A DNA stretch of 64,000 bases from JAFAXD01 sp035472475. GTDB lineage: Bacteria; Pseudomonadota; Alphaproteobacteria; Rhizobiales; Xanthobacteraceae. The stretch is taken from assembly GCA_035472475.1 (NCBI GenBank), contig DATIPA010000248.1:1-64000 (forward strand). Reading direction: 5' to 3'. Position 1 is the first letter of the stretch; each line of letters starts with the position of its first letter. Shown here piece after piece: positions 7,986 to 15,906 of the stretch. The translations under genes and the position numbers were made by a program. The notes under the pieces are model-generated. The model had not been told where the DNA came from, did no database searches, and worked only from the letters and a program-made list of their open reading frames with translations.

Positions 7986-9209
7986 ATGCAGAGCTCGAGT
8001 ATAGCGCTGAGCAATCTGCGCGCGTTCGTTATCCTGATCGTCGTGGCCTTTCATTCCGTGCTCGCCTACCTGGGCTCGGCACCGATCGCGGCGGCGCCGT
8101 TCGACGACCCCCCCTATCACTGGATTGCGACCCCGATCCTCGACCCCGAACGCTGGTTCGGGTTCGACCTGTTCTGCGCATTTAACTACGTCTACTTGAT
8201 GCATTTCATGTTCTTTCTCTCGGGTCTTTTCGTCTGGCCGAGTCTCATGCGCAAGGGGAGCGTGACGTTTCTGTTTGAGCGAATCCTGCGCCTCGGGGTG
8301 CCGTTCGTGGTGGGCGTTTATCTGCTGATGCCGATTGCGCATTATCCTGTATATCGCGTCACCGCCACCGATCCGAGTTGGTTCGCCTACTGGAAGCATT
8401 GGACCGCGCTGCCGTTCTGGACGTCCGGCCCGTTGTGGTTCCTGTGGTTTCTCCTGATCCTGCAGACGATCGCCGCCGTACTTTATCGGGTCGCGCCGTC
8501 CAGCGGGGAGCTTCTCGGACGACTGTCTGCCGCAGCCAATGTGCGTCCGGGGCAATATTACTGGCGGCTGGTAGCGATTTCGGCGGTGGCCTATATGCCG
8601 CTGGCCGCGATCTACGCGCCGTGGGAATGGGTCCGCTTCGGGCCATTCGCCTTTCAGCCGGGCTTTTCCCTGCACTACGTCGTGTTTTTCTTCGCCGGTC
8701 TTGGCATCGGCGTGCAGGGGCTCGAGCAAGGCCTGCTGGGCCAGAGCGGAGCGCTGGCCAGGCATTGGGGCAAGTGGGCCGCCGCAGCGGTCGGCACATT
8801 CTTTCTGTGGATGATCCCCACCGCGCTGACCACCCAGGGCTTCGCGTTTCCAGGGTTGCGAACGCTCGCCGACCTAGGGCTCACGCTTGCGACCGCGGCG
8901 AATTGCTTCGCGCTGGCGGCAGTGTTCATCAGGTTCGGCGCCAAACGCCAGCCGCTGGCGGACAGCCTGTCGGTCAATGCCTACGGCATCTACCTCGTCC
9001 ACTACCCATTCGTGATCTGGCTGCAGTTTGCGCTGCTCAGCATGCCGCTGCCCGCAATCGCCAAGGGTTTGATCGTGTTCGCCGGCGCGCTCACGCTGAG
9101 CTGGGGAACAAGCGCCGGTCTCAGCCGGACATGGATTGGCGCTCGGCTGATCGGCTCGGAACCGCGAACGGCGTCAAAAGCTCAGCGCGCGAAGGTTCAG
9201 GCCGGATAA
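7986..9209 (+). CDS. Membrane acyltransferase (acyltransferase family 3)
   Basis: A 407-residue polytopic protein with about ten hydrophobic segments and the acyltransferase-3 opening: LSNLRAFVILIVVAFHSVLA, where the histidine is the likely catalytic base, followed by FMFFLSGLFVWPSLMRKGS. Family members O-acylate glucans, exopolysaccharides or lipids (OpgC, OafA types). A C-terminal charged tail (EPRTASKAQRAKVQ) lies in the cytoplasm. It reads divergently from the ABC exporter operon; both could act on envelope glycans, but that is inference from proximity. The ATG at 7986 has GAGGGGCGA upstream. Confidence 0.88.
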   Translation: MQSSSIALSNLRAFVILIVVAFHSVLAYLGSAPIAAAPFDDPPYHWIATPILDPERWFGFDLFCAFNYVYLMHFMFFLSGLFVWPSLMRKGSVTFLFERILRLGVPFVVGVYLLMPIAHYPVYRVTATDPSWFAYWKHWTALPFWTSGPLWFLWFLLILQTIAAVLYRVAPSSGELLGRLSAAANVRPGQYYWRLVAISAVAYMPLAAIYAPWEWVRFGPFAFQPGFSLHYVVFFFAGLGIGVQGLEQGLLGQSGALARHWGKWAAAAVGTFFLWMIPTALTTQGFAFPGLRTLADLGLTLATAANCFALAAVFIRFGAKRQPLADSLSVNAYGIYLVHYPFVIWLQFALLSMPLPAIAKGLIVFAGALTLSWGTSAGLSRTWIGARLIGSEPRTASKAQRAKVQAG

Positions 9210-9258
9210 AGCGTATGATCGCGGCGCGTTCGCGCCGCGATTGCGTTGCGAGCTCGTC

Positions 9259-9375
9259 TCAGCGCGCGATCAGCAAAAGTGGTCACCGGTTTTGCGTTCG
9301 AGCGCGCGCCAATAAATTGATTTAGCGCATGATCTTGTCGGCGAACCGCTCACACTTCGCCGGATCATGCGCTAG
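9259..9375. repeat. Palindromic intergenic repeat, GCGCATGATC type
   Basis: Two stem-loops in tandem. The first runs between GCAAAA and TTTTGC arms near 9265-9290 inside GCGCGC flanks. The second has perfect 10-bp arms, GCGCATGATC at 9325-9334 and GATCATGCGC at 9363-9372, with an inner CGGCGAA/TTCGCCG stem. It ends in CTAGAGC, and the TAG stop of the neighbouring minus-strand gene lies in that sequence. Similar elements are at 10857 and 24998. Such repeats are frequent in Bradyrhizobium-like genomes; a role as a transcript 3-prime stabiliser or terminator is inferred. Confidence 0.8.
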
Positions 9376-9995
9376 AGCAACTGATAGAGAATGACAGAAC
9401 CGTCGCTTGCGACCAGGCTGGCGTGCACGAGTCGCTGTTGCTCGTCATACCAGACGTCCTGGGTCCACTTGCTCTTGAGCGTGTAGTGATGCGCCTTCAC
9501 GGTGCGCGACTTGACGGTGATCTGCTTCTGGCCGTGGTCCACGACCGACAACGGCAGGATTGCTCCATCCTGCGCGTCCAGCATCACCGAGCGACTTAGG
9601 AGCTCCTGGTTCCACAAGCTTCCAGGCACCAGGTTGCGTTCGGCCTTGGCGGCCTTGCCGTCGGCGCGAACCTCGACGCCATTTGACGTCTCGACCACCG
9701 ACACCGTGTGGAGCGTGCCGTTGTTGTCGGTGTTCGAATTGAGCGCCACCAGACGGCCGTCGACCCAGCGCTCGGTCGCCTTGTGCTGAAGCCGATACGC
9801 GGTAATAAACAAAACTTTCACGTTGAGGTCGGTGAGAATCTTGACGGACGTCTCCGGACCGGCACGACTGATTTCCATCGTATGCGTGCCAATCTGCTCG
9901 CCATTGCGGACGATCGCGAACCGGATTGTTTCTGCTGAAACCTGCGTGGCGCTGCCGAGCAAGGCAACGCCGACAATCCCCGCCAATAATTTCAT
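9372..9995 (-). CDS. Exported DUF6134-like protein
   Basis: A 207-residue protein with a signal peptide (MKLLAGIVGVALLGSATQVS, cleavage after SAE-type residues near 22). The mature part is beta-rich and repeats the theme of a nonpolar strand followed by a turn: IRFAIVRNGEQIGTHTMEIS, KVLFITAYRLQHKATERWVD, DVWYDEQQRLVHASLVASDG. This matches my memory of the DUF6134 (DUF3108-like) family of periplasmic proteins of unknown role. The ATG at 9995 has GGAGAG upstream. Its stop codon lies inside the palindromic repeat at 9325-9375, so the end of the transcript likely folds into that hairpin. Confidence 0.78.
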   Translation of the reverse strand: MKLLAGIVGVALLGSATQVSAETIRFAIVRNGEQIGTHTMEISRAGPETSVKILTDLNVKVLFITAYRLQHKATERWVDGRLVALNSNTDNNGTLHTVSVVETSNGVEVRADGKAAKAERNLVPGSLWNQELLSRSVMLDAQDGAILPLSVVDHGQKQITVKSRTVKAHHYTLKSKWTQDVWYDEQQRLVHASLVASDGSVILYQLL

Positions 9996-10427
9996 GCGCT
10001 CTCCTCTGGGGCCGTAGTGCGCGTTCGCGCGACCGTCTATCCCAGAAGTCCCCAGCCCCAATTACCTCTATCGAAGAGAATTTAGGCGTTCCTTGGGCGA
10101 ATTCAGGGAGAATTTCCCGCTTATCGTGGGGATGCGCCGTCGCATCTGACGGCAAACCGCTGCATTCCGGCGCCGTGTCGCGATCAGACGCGATCGTGTC
10201 GCGCCCGCAACTTTACAGGCGTTGTGACCGCCTTCACACGCGATTCGCCGCACATGCAGGACACTGCGATCCGCGAAGATCGGATGCCTTCAGCGGCGAA
10301 GCCGCAGCACCGACGCGCAACAGCGGACATCACGCACGTTGGTCTCACCGCACCGGCATCCGGGACTGTGGGTCGGGGCGATAGCGCGCGGTCATCCGCT
10401 CCTTATCGCAACCCACAGGAGATCCTC
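9996..10427. other. Intergenic region, divergent promoters
   Basis: About 430 bases between two divergently read genes (minus-strand DUF6134-like and the plus-strand repeat protein). Short open frames occur on both strands (for example 10068-10253 minus, and 10224-10427 plus in frame with the next gene) but lack ribosome sites and sensible composition. Both promoters should lie here. I see no convincing hairpin or operator. Confidence 0.55.
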
Positions 10428-10844
10428 ATGACCGGTACCGTAACAAAAGCAAGGCCGAGCGAACTGATCACCAAAGAGAATGCGGTCGGCGCAAAGCGGC
10501 GCATTCACGTCGACATCCAGGCTCCGCTGCAGCCGCCGCAGCGCTGGTACGCGCTCAATTTCGCGAGCGTCGACGCAGCTCTGACCTACCTCAACGAGAA
10601 CCCGATTCAGTCGGCCGGCGAGGTCGCCGCCACCGCACGCAACGACGGAACGGTGTCGATGCTGACGATCTTCCCGCCGACCGCGCCGCTGCAGTCACCG
10701 CAGCGCTGGTTCTTTCAAAACTTCTCCAGTGCCAACAACGCGGTGACCTATCTCAACGAGGCGCCCGCACAATCGGACGGCGAAGTCAGCGCGACGCTGC
10801 GCAACGACGGCAGCGTCGGCGTGTTCTACATCGCTCCGGCGTGA
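10428..10844 (+). CDS. Protein built from two copies of a 50-residue repeat
   Basis: A 138-residue soluble protein. After a short leader (residues 1-29) come two tandem copies of one module. Copy 1 (about 30-80) runs PLQPPQRWYALNFAS, LTYLNENPIQSAGEV, ATARNDGTVSMLTIFPP; copy 2 (about 83-135) runs PLQSPQRWFFQNFSS, VTYLNEAPAQSDGEV, ATLRNDGSVGVFYIAPA. I do not recognise the module. Conserved QRW, YLNE, GEV and RNDG positions suggest a compact alpha/beta fold with an exposed aromatic patch. The ATG at 10428 is preceded by CAGGAGA; the frame extends 68 codons upstream but without a ribosome site. No signal peptide. Confidence 0.82.
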   Translation: MTGTVTKARPSELITKENAVGAKRRIHVDIQAPLQPPQRWYALNFASVDAALTYLNENPIQSAGEVAATARNDGTVSMLTIFPPTAPLQSPQRWFFQNFSSANNAVTYLNEAPAQSDGEVSATLRNDGSVGVFYIAPA

Positions 10845-10856
10845 GGTCGACGTTTA

Positions 10857-10978
10857 GAGCGTGTCCCGCAAAAAGCCTGCCCGCACTTGTTGCGGGGTGG
10901 GCGCCGGTCTTGCGAAAAGGACACGCTCAAACAAAAGGCTAGAGCGGGATGATAATTCGAAGAAAGATCATCCCGCTC
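10857..10978. repeat. Tandem palindromic repeats
   Basis: Two hairpins after the 138-residue protein gene. Hairpin 1 has arms GAGCGTGTCC (10857-10866) and GGACACGCTC (10919-10928). Hairpin 2 has perfect 12-bp arms GAGCGGGATGAT (10942-10953) and ATCATCCCGCTC (10967-10978). The linker AAACAAAAGGCTAGA is nearly identical to that after the repeat at 24998, showing one family with stems that have changed together. It may end or protect the upstream transcript. Confidence 0.85.
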
Positions 10979-11284
10979 GGCCCGGTGCCGCGGCCCCGGC
11001 GGCACCGCTTGTCCGACGAGCACGTCCTTTCTGCTCCCGGTCTCACGCTTCGCGGCCTCGCGTAACGCATCCGGCGTGTTTGCGGGCCGCCGCGAGAGCC
11101 ACGACTCACACTGTCATTAGTTACAATTGACTTCGAAAAGCGCTTCTGCTCGACATGGGAACGCGGTCGGCGCTGTTGCCGCACTGCAACACACAAACGA
11201 CATTCGACCAACCGCAGCCGTGCGGTCCTAGGAATTAACTTAGACGGCGGCTAGGTTTAAGGGTCGATACATCTGGGGGGTCCC
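10979..11284. other. Intergenic region, nothing recognised
   Basis: About 300 bases between the tandem repeats and a small candidate gene at 11285. It holds only short Arg/Pro-rich frames that look non-coding. The last 60 bases are AT-richer (around GGAATTAACTTAGACGG and TTTAAGGGTCGATACAT) and could carry a promoter for the small gene. I see no RNA gene. Confidence 0.5.
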
Positions 11285-11464
11285 GTGCTCGGCTCGATGC
11301 GCTGTTTTACCCTGACCGTCGTTGTCACCGTGTGCGCCATCGCCTACACGGCTGGCTCGCCGGGCGCGGCTGCGTCCGTTCGCCGCAATATCGAGGCAGT
11401 GCGGTCAGCGCTCGTTACGCTGCATGTCGCGCCGGCCCCAACCGCCGTCTCCAACGCGCGCTAA
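11285..11464 (+). CDS. Candidate small exported or membrane peptide
   Basis: A 59-codon frame starting GTG at 11285 after CTGGGGGGTCC. The product begins MLGSMRCFTLTVVVTVCAIA, a good hydrophobic signal or anchor, followed by a short Ala/Val-rich tail ending in SNAR. An ATG at 11297 is an alternative start. It is supported only by the hydrophobic start and the G-rich ribosome site; no family is recognised. It converges with the radical SAM gene. Confidence 0.4.
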   Translation: MLGSMRCFTLTVVVTVCAIAYTAGSPGAAASVRRNIEAVRSALVTLHVAPAPTAVSNAR

Positions 11465-11548
11465 AAGCGCGCGCACCACTTCAGCAATTTCCACTCACGA
11501 TGGTTTTGGCCCGATCGGCGGCGCGCGCCAGCAGATGCGCGCCTCCGC

Positions 11549-13294
11549 TCAGCCGGCAACGGCGGCGTGCTTGCGCACCGGGGAGCCGTGGGTGTGCGGG
11601 ATTGCGTCCGCGTAGAGCTCGACCAGATGGTCGGCCGCATTGGGGGCGGCCGGCATCAGCGCGTCGTCGCTGTAGCTCGCGCCGTCCGGCGTCGCCATCA
11701 CGCGCTTCATGATGCGGCGATAACGCAAAAACAGCCGCAGCCAGCGCAGCAGTACGAAGGTGAAATCGAACGTGCGCCACGGGTAGAACAGGATCGGATT
11801 AAGCACCCGCATGCCGTGGCGGCGATGGGTGCGGATCTTGCGGCGCACATAGCCGTACTGGAGCGGATGCACGCCCTCGATCCGCGATGCACCGGAGAAG
11901 ATGGTCATCGGATCGATGATCTTGCGCAGGTTGAGCCCGCTCGCCAGACCGCGGCGCAGCACTGTCTCGACGTGCTCGTCCGTGTAGTAGTGTTTCCAGG
12001 CGTCGCGATAGACCTTCTGCCAGGTCTCCTTCGACATGATCGGATGCGCCGTGCAGGCGTGCTCGAGATCGTACTTGTTCATGTCGGGCTCCATCGGAAC
12101 CCCGCGCAGGAACAGTTTCTTGTGATCTTCCGATCCCGGGAGCGGCGTGAGGAAGAAGAACTCGAGGATGTCGATCGGCAGCTCTTTTTTGATGATCTCG
12201 ATATCGCGCGCGATCGATTCCGGCGTGTCGTTGGGAAACCCGAGGATATAGCCGGCCCAGGTGATGACCTTGGCCTTGTGCCAGGCCTGCAGCATCTCCC
12301 GGTATTCCCAGATCTTGTTCTGCCGCTTCTTGGCGCCCATCAGCGATTCGGGATTGATGTTCTCGAGCCCGATGAACACGCAGTTGCAGCCGGCGCGCGC
12401 AGCCTTCTCGATGAAGCCCGGGATCTTGTGGCAGAGCGTGTCGACCTGCAGCAGGATCTTGATCTTGAAGCCATCCTGCTCGCGCAGCTTGATCAGCCGG
12501 TCGAGGATCGCTTCCCAGTTCCTGTTGCGGGCGAAATTGTCGTCGGTGACGAAGAACCGCGTCACCCCTTGGCGCGCGTTGTCGCGAATCAACGCCTCGA
12601 CCTCGTCGGCGGAGCGGTAGCGCGATTTGCGGCCCTGCACGTTGATGATGGTGCAGAAGCTGCATTGGAAGGGACAGCCGCGACCGGCGTCGAAGCCGGC
12701 GTAGTGGCCGGCGATGCGCGAGGTGACCGGGCGCGGCAGCGCACGCTGCGAGGCCATGCCCATGTCCGGCAGGTCGTGCAAATAGTTGTACACCGGCTTG
12801 AGCGTGCCCGCGTCGATGTCGCGCACGAGCTCTTCCATGCGGCCCTCGGCCTCCCCGGCGTAGAGCGAGATGCCGAGATCGAGCGCTTCTTTGAGGTCCA
12901 CCGGCAGCTCGGGAAGCATTGAGATGCAGCCGCTGACGTGAAAGCCGCCTATGATGACCGGCAGGCCGGCGGCCCGGAACTGGCGGCCGAGATCGAGCGC
13001 CCGCGGGAACTGGTTGGACTGCACGCCGATGAGGCCTACAAAACCGGCGCCGGCAGCACAAATACGCTCGATCGCGCTGTTGACGTCCACGACGACGTTG
13101 GTTTCGTCGTAGGCCTCAATTTCAAACTCGACGTCGGGCCCCAGGATTTTGGCCGCGTTGCAATCGGCCAGCAGCCCGTAGATAGTCGACAGGCTCGTCG
13201 ACGGTATCATCGAGCGATGCCACTGGATGACGTAACCGTCAGCGTCGTAATGCGACGGTTTGATCAGCACAATCCTGAAGGAACGCCCTGCCAT
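11549..13294 (-). CDS. B12-binding-domain radical SAM protein
   Basis: A 581-residue enzyme. The N-terminal third (about 1-165) has a B12-binding Rossmann-like layout (FVGLIGVQSNQFPRALDLGR, GLPVIIGGFHVSG). The radical SAM core carries the cluster motif CxxxCxxC in GRGCPFQCSFCTI and later strands such as CNCVFIGLENINPES and WAGYILGFPNDTPESIARDI. The last 120 residues hold a hydrophobic/Arg-rich stretch (FDFTFVLLRWLRLFLRYRR), perhaps membrane-associated. Relatives are methyltransferases or ring-forming enzymes of unknown substrate; several hopanoid- and bacteriochlorophyll-modifying enzymes share this layout. The ATG at 13294 has AAGGGCGAG upstream; ATG codons at 13336 and 13330 are alternatives. 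No partner genes lie beside it. Confidence 0.9.
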   Translation of the reverse strand: MAGRSFRIVLIKPSHYDADGYVIQWHRSMIPSTSLSTIYGLLADCNAAKILGPDVEFEIEAYDETNVVVDVNSAIERICAAGAGFVGLIGVQSNQFPRALDLGRQFRAAGLPVIIGGFHVSGCISMLPELPVDLKEALDLGISLYAGEAEGRMEELVRDIDAGTLKPVYNYLHDLPDMGMASQRALPRPVTSRIAGHYAGFDAGRGCPFQCSFCTIINVQGRKSRYRSADEVEALIRDNARQGVTRFFVTDDNFARNRNWEAILDRLIKLREQDGFKIKILLQVDTLCHKIPGFIEKAARAGCNCVFIGLENINPESLMGAKKRQNKIWEYREMLQAWHKAKVITWAGYILGFPNDTPESIARDIEIIKKELPIDILEFFFLTPLPGSEDHKKLFLRGVPMEPDMNKYDLEHACTAHPIMSKETWQKVYRDAWKHYYTDEHVETVLRRGLASGLNLRKIIDPMTIFSGASRIEGVHPLQYGYVRRKIRTHRRHGMRVLNPILFYPWRTFDFTFVLLRWLRLFLRYRRIMKRVMATPDGASYSDDALMPAAPNAADHLVELYADAIPHTHGSPVRKHAAVAG

Positions 13295-13343
13295 CGCCTC
13301 GCCCTTGCGGCCCGGGTGCGAACGACTCATCAACAACGGCTAA

Positions 13344-13381
13344 AAACCCCACTGCCCACTGGAAACCCCACTGCCCACTGG
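13344..13381. repeat. Exact 2 x 19-bp tandem repeat
   Basis: AAACCCCACTGCCCACTGG occurs twice head to tail (13344-13362 and 13363-13381), just upstream of the radical SAM gene start on the minus strand. It lies in the promoter or leader of that gene. Too short to be a minisatellite; it may be a slippage duplication or a doubled regulator site. Confidence 0.8.
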
Positions 13382-13594
13382 CTCAGTTTGCCATATGTTC
13401 TCCTGCGTGCCAAGCCAACGGGGCGCGCATAGACCAGAGTTTGCGTCGGCAAAATCGTCAGTTGGACGGGTCCTCATCTGCGCCGCGGCCTGGGGACTTT
13501 GGCGGCCGCCGCGTTTGCGCTTGTGTGGGACCCGCAGAACCGTCGTGCGAGCGCATGCCGGAAGAGGCCTAGGCTGCGGCAGCAAACCAGGCAA

Positions 13595-13993
13595 TCAGGT
13601 CGTGACCGGCGTTGGAGCGCTATTTATTGCGCTGTGCATGGCGGAGAGCCAAGTGTTGTCGACGCGTGCGAGCGCGTGGCTGGATTTACCATGCAGAATC
13701 TTGCCGGCGGTCGGCCCAGAACCCGTTGCCGAGAATTCGCTGACAACAAGCACCAGGCCGCCAACCGCACGCGCGTTCACGACCTTGATGCTAATTCGCT
13801 GCCAGCCCTGGCTAAAAATAAATGCGAGCGCACGCTCGATCTCACTTCTGCCGGCTGCCACAGCGCCCCCGACCAGAACGCTATCGGGCGCGTATAACTG
13901 CGCGGTCGCCAAAGCACCGTGCGAATTCCACGCCCGCTCCCATCGAGCCGCGTAGTCGACCGCGATCTCCTGCGGCGTCTGTTCCATGTGCAT
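13595..13993 (-). CDS. NTF2-like (SnoaL/DUF4440-type) protein
   Basis: A 132-residue protein with the NTF2-like cone fold pattern: an N-terminal helix (EIAVDYAARWERAWNSHGAL), LYAPDSVLVGGAVAAGRSEI, and beta strands (RISIKVVNARAVGGLVLVVS, HALARVDNTWLSAMHSAINS). Such proteins are isomerases, hydrolases or ligand binders; no catalytic residues can be assigned. The conserved AAQLYAPD-type segment fits the SgcJ/EcaC or DUF4440 branch. No clear ribosome site precedes the ATG at 13993; the ATG at 13987 is also possible. It stands alone. Confidence 0.8.
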   Translation of the reverse strand: MHMEQTPQEIAVDYAARWERAWNSHGALATAQLYAPDSVLVGGAVAAGRSEIERALAFIFSQGWQRISIKVVNARAVGGLVLVVSEFSATGSGPTAGKILHGKSSHALARVDNTWLSAMHSAINSAPTPVTT

Positions 13994-14281
13994 TGGTTTC
14001 AGGTTTGCTTTACCGCTCGCGCATCATTGCCCAGCGCATCCCTCGCGGTCTGATGGATGGTGTGGAGACTGCGGGCGGAAATTCACTCGCTACGCCCAAT
14101 CCTACCGCGCGGGTTTGGTGGCTCGAAACACATTTCCGTGGGCTCGCGTGGCTGGTAATCTTTAACCGCGTACTTAAATGCTCAACGAATCAGCGGCGTC
14201 CGACACTTGCGCCGACTTGGTTGGCAAACGGCAAGCTTTGTTGCAAAAACTGGGGCCACGGCGGCGCTAAAAGCGATCTTC

Positions 14282-15235
14282 ATGCGTGTATTCGAACGCC
14301 TGTCACAGCAGACCCGATCCCATATCGTCAAGATCGCCAATCGCGAGGTTGAAACCCGCGGGCTTTCGACCGGCTTCTGGACCGACATCTATCATCACGC
14401 GATGACGGTTTCCTGGCCCGCGTTTTTTGCGTGGGCCGGGTTGGTCTTCATCGTGCTCAATTCAGTGTACGCGACGCTCTATTTCATGGGCGACAAGCCG
14501 GTCGCCAACGTGCGTTCCGAGAGCTTCCTGGAATTCGTCTTTTTCTCGATCGAGACCTTGGCGACGGTCGGCTACGGCGACATGCACCCGCAGACCAACT
14601 ACGGGCACTTCGTCGCGACCGTGGAAATCTTCACCGGCCTGTCGTTCCTGGCGGTGATGACCGGCCTCGTGTTCGCGCGTTTCTCGCGCCCCAAGGCACG
14701 GTTCGTGTTCGCCCAACAGGCCGTTGTGACATCGCACGAAAGCCGGCCTACGTTGATGATCCGTGTCGCCAACGCGCGTCACAACACGATCTCGGGCGCC
14801 AATGCAAAACTGTGGCTGATCCGCGCCGAAACCACACCCGAAGGCCAGGTGATGCGGCGATACTACGAGTTGACGCTTCAGCGCCGCGAGAATCCGGTGT
14901 TCGTGTTCAGCTGGACGATCTTCCACCCGATCGACGAATTCAGCCCGCTCTCGGGTCTCACCGAGGACCACCTCGGCAAGAGCGATGCCGCATTGGTGCT
15001 CACCGTCAGCGGGTTCGACGACAGTTCGGCGCAACAGCTGTGGGCTCGACAGGGCTATTCCTACAAAGATATCCGCTGGGGGCACCGCTACGTCGATATC
15101 ACTTCCTCTGCCGATGGCCGGATGCTGCTCGACTATGCAAAATTCCACGACGTCGTGCCGGACGAGCTCCCCGAGACGCGATCGGATGCCACGGTCGTTG
15201 CGCTCAACCAGGAGAATGCGCGCCGGGCGCAATAG
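14282..15235 (+). CDS. Inward-rectifier potassium channel (KirBac type)
   Basis: A 317-residue channel. It shows the amphipathic slide region (GFWTDIYHHAMTVSWPAFFA), the first membrane helix (about 45-67), a pore helix with selectivity filter TVGYGD (SIETLATVGYGDMHP), a second membrane helix (FTGLSFLAVMTGLVFARFSRP) and a cytoplasmic beta-rich C-terminal domain of about 190 residues with typical Kir segments (PTLMIRVANARHNTISGANA, WTIFHPIDEFSPLSGLTEDH). It should form a tetrameric potassium channel. The ATG at 14282 has no strong ribosome site; an in-frame upstream start at 14207 would add 25 residues. Confidence 0.93.
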   Translation: MRVFERLSQQTRSHIVKIANREVETRGLSTGFWTDIYHHAMTVSWPAFFAWAGLVFIVLNSVYATLYFMGDKPVANVRSESFLEFVFFSIETLATVGYGDMHPQTNYGHFVATVEIFTGLSFLAVMTGLVFARFSRPKARFVFAQQAVVTSHESRPTLMIRVANARHNTISGANAKLWLIRAETTPEGQVMRRYYELTLQRRENPVFVFSWTIFHPIDEFSPLSGLTEDHLGKSDAALVLTVSGFDDSSAQQLWARQGYSYKDIRWGHRYVDITSSADGRMLLDYAKFHDVVPDELPETRSDATVVALNQENARRAQ

Positions 15236-15260
15236 CGAGCGCTGCGACCGCGACGGCCGG

Positions 15261-15737
15261 CTATGAGTGATCAACCCCAGCCCGCACGGCCGCGCCGGTC
15301 ATCGGGATGACATTCACGACCGTGCGCAGGATGTCGTAGATCACCGCGGTCGACCATCCGAACAGCAGTACACCGTTCATCGCAGTCAGCGGGCCGAGCA
15401 GCCGCCAGCGCGTTGCGGGGACGATGTCGCCATAGCCGAGCGTCGTATAGTTGACGAATGCAAAGTAGAACGCGTCCTCCCCGTGCGGCACGGCAGCGAG
15501 CAGATCATAGGTCAAGCCCCACACCACCACCTCGAACAGGTGCGCGTACATCAACACCGTGACCGTCGCCCACATCACGATCACCAGTCGCACTCGGGCG
15601 TGGACGTCCCGAGTGACGTGGGAGGCACGGTGAGCCGTCCACACCAGCACCGCCATCATCACCGCGTGGATCGCGATGTTGGCCAGGCTGACCGTGAACC
15701 CGACCAGAACTTCGCCGTGCAGAAGATCGGAGCTCAT
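15261..15737 (-). CDS. Two-pore-helix type potassium channel protein
   Basis: A 158-residue inner-membrane protein of the ion-channel-2 family. It has an N-terminal hydrophobic helix (about 12-34), a second (about 48-72), a pore loop with filter TLGYGD in FAFVNYTTLGYGDIVPATRW, and a final helix (LTAMNGVLLFGWSTAVIYDI). It has no cytoplasmic sensor domain. It is convergent with the KirBac gene, 25 bases apart. Both likely conduct potassium but belong to different families, so this is not a duplication. Confidence 0.88.
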   Translation of the reverse strand: MSSDLLHGEVLVGFTVSLANIAIHAVMMAVLVWTAHRASHVTRDVHARVRLVIVMWATVTVLMYAHLFEVVVWGLTYDLLAAVPHGEDAFYFAFVNYTTLGYGDIVPATRWRLLGPLTAMNGVLLFGWSTAVIYDILRTVVNVIPMTGAAVRAGVDHS

Positions 15738-15906
15738 CGCGGAATCAGATGCCGGAGACCTTGAACCGCGGCCAGTCTAGCGGGCGCTGATTACCGATTG
15801 CTGAAGCCCGGATTCCATTCGCGAGGGCTTCCCGCGGGTCGCCGACAGCGTCGCCTATGCGGCCGGCATGAAGGCGGCCGTCACATCGGCGGGTAGGATC
15901 AATCGC

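Noticed and set aside
7827..8765. 312-codon open frame opposite the acyltransferase gene
   Set aside because: The membrane acyltransferase on the plus strand has clear helices and a family motif; the antisense product is a low-complexity Arg/Gln/His chain.
11567..12922. 451-codon open frame opposite the radical SAM gene
   Set aside because: Antisense shadow; the radical SAM cluster motif lies on the other strand.
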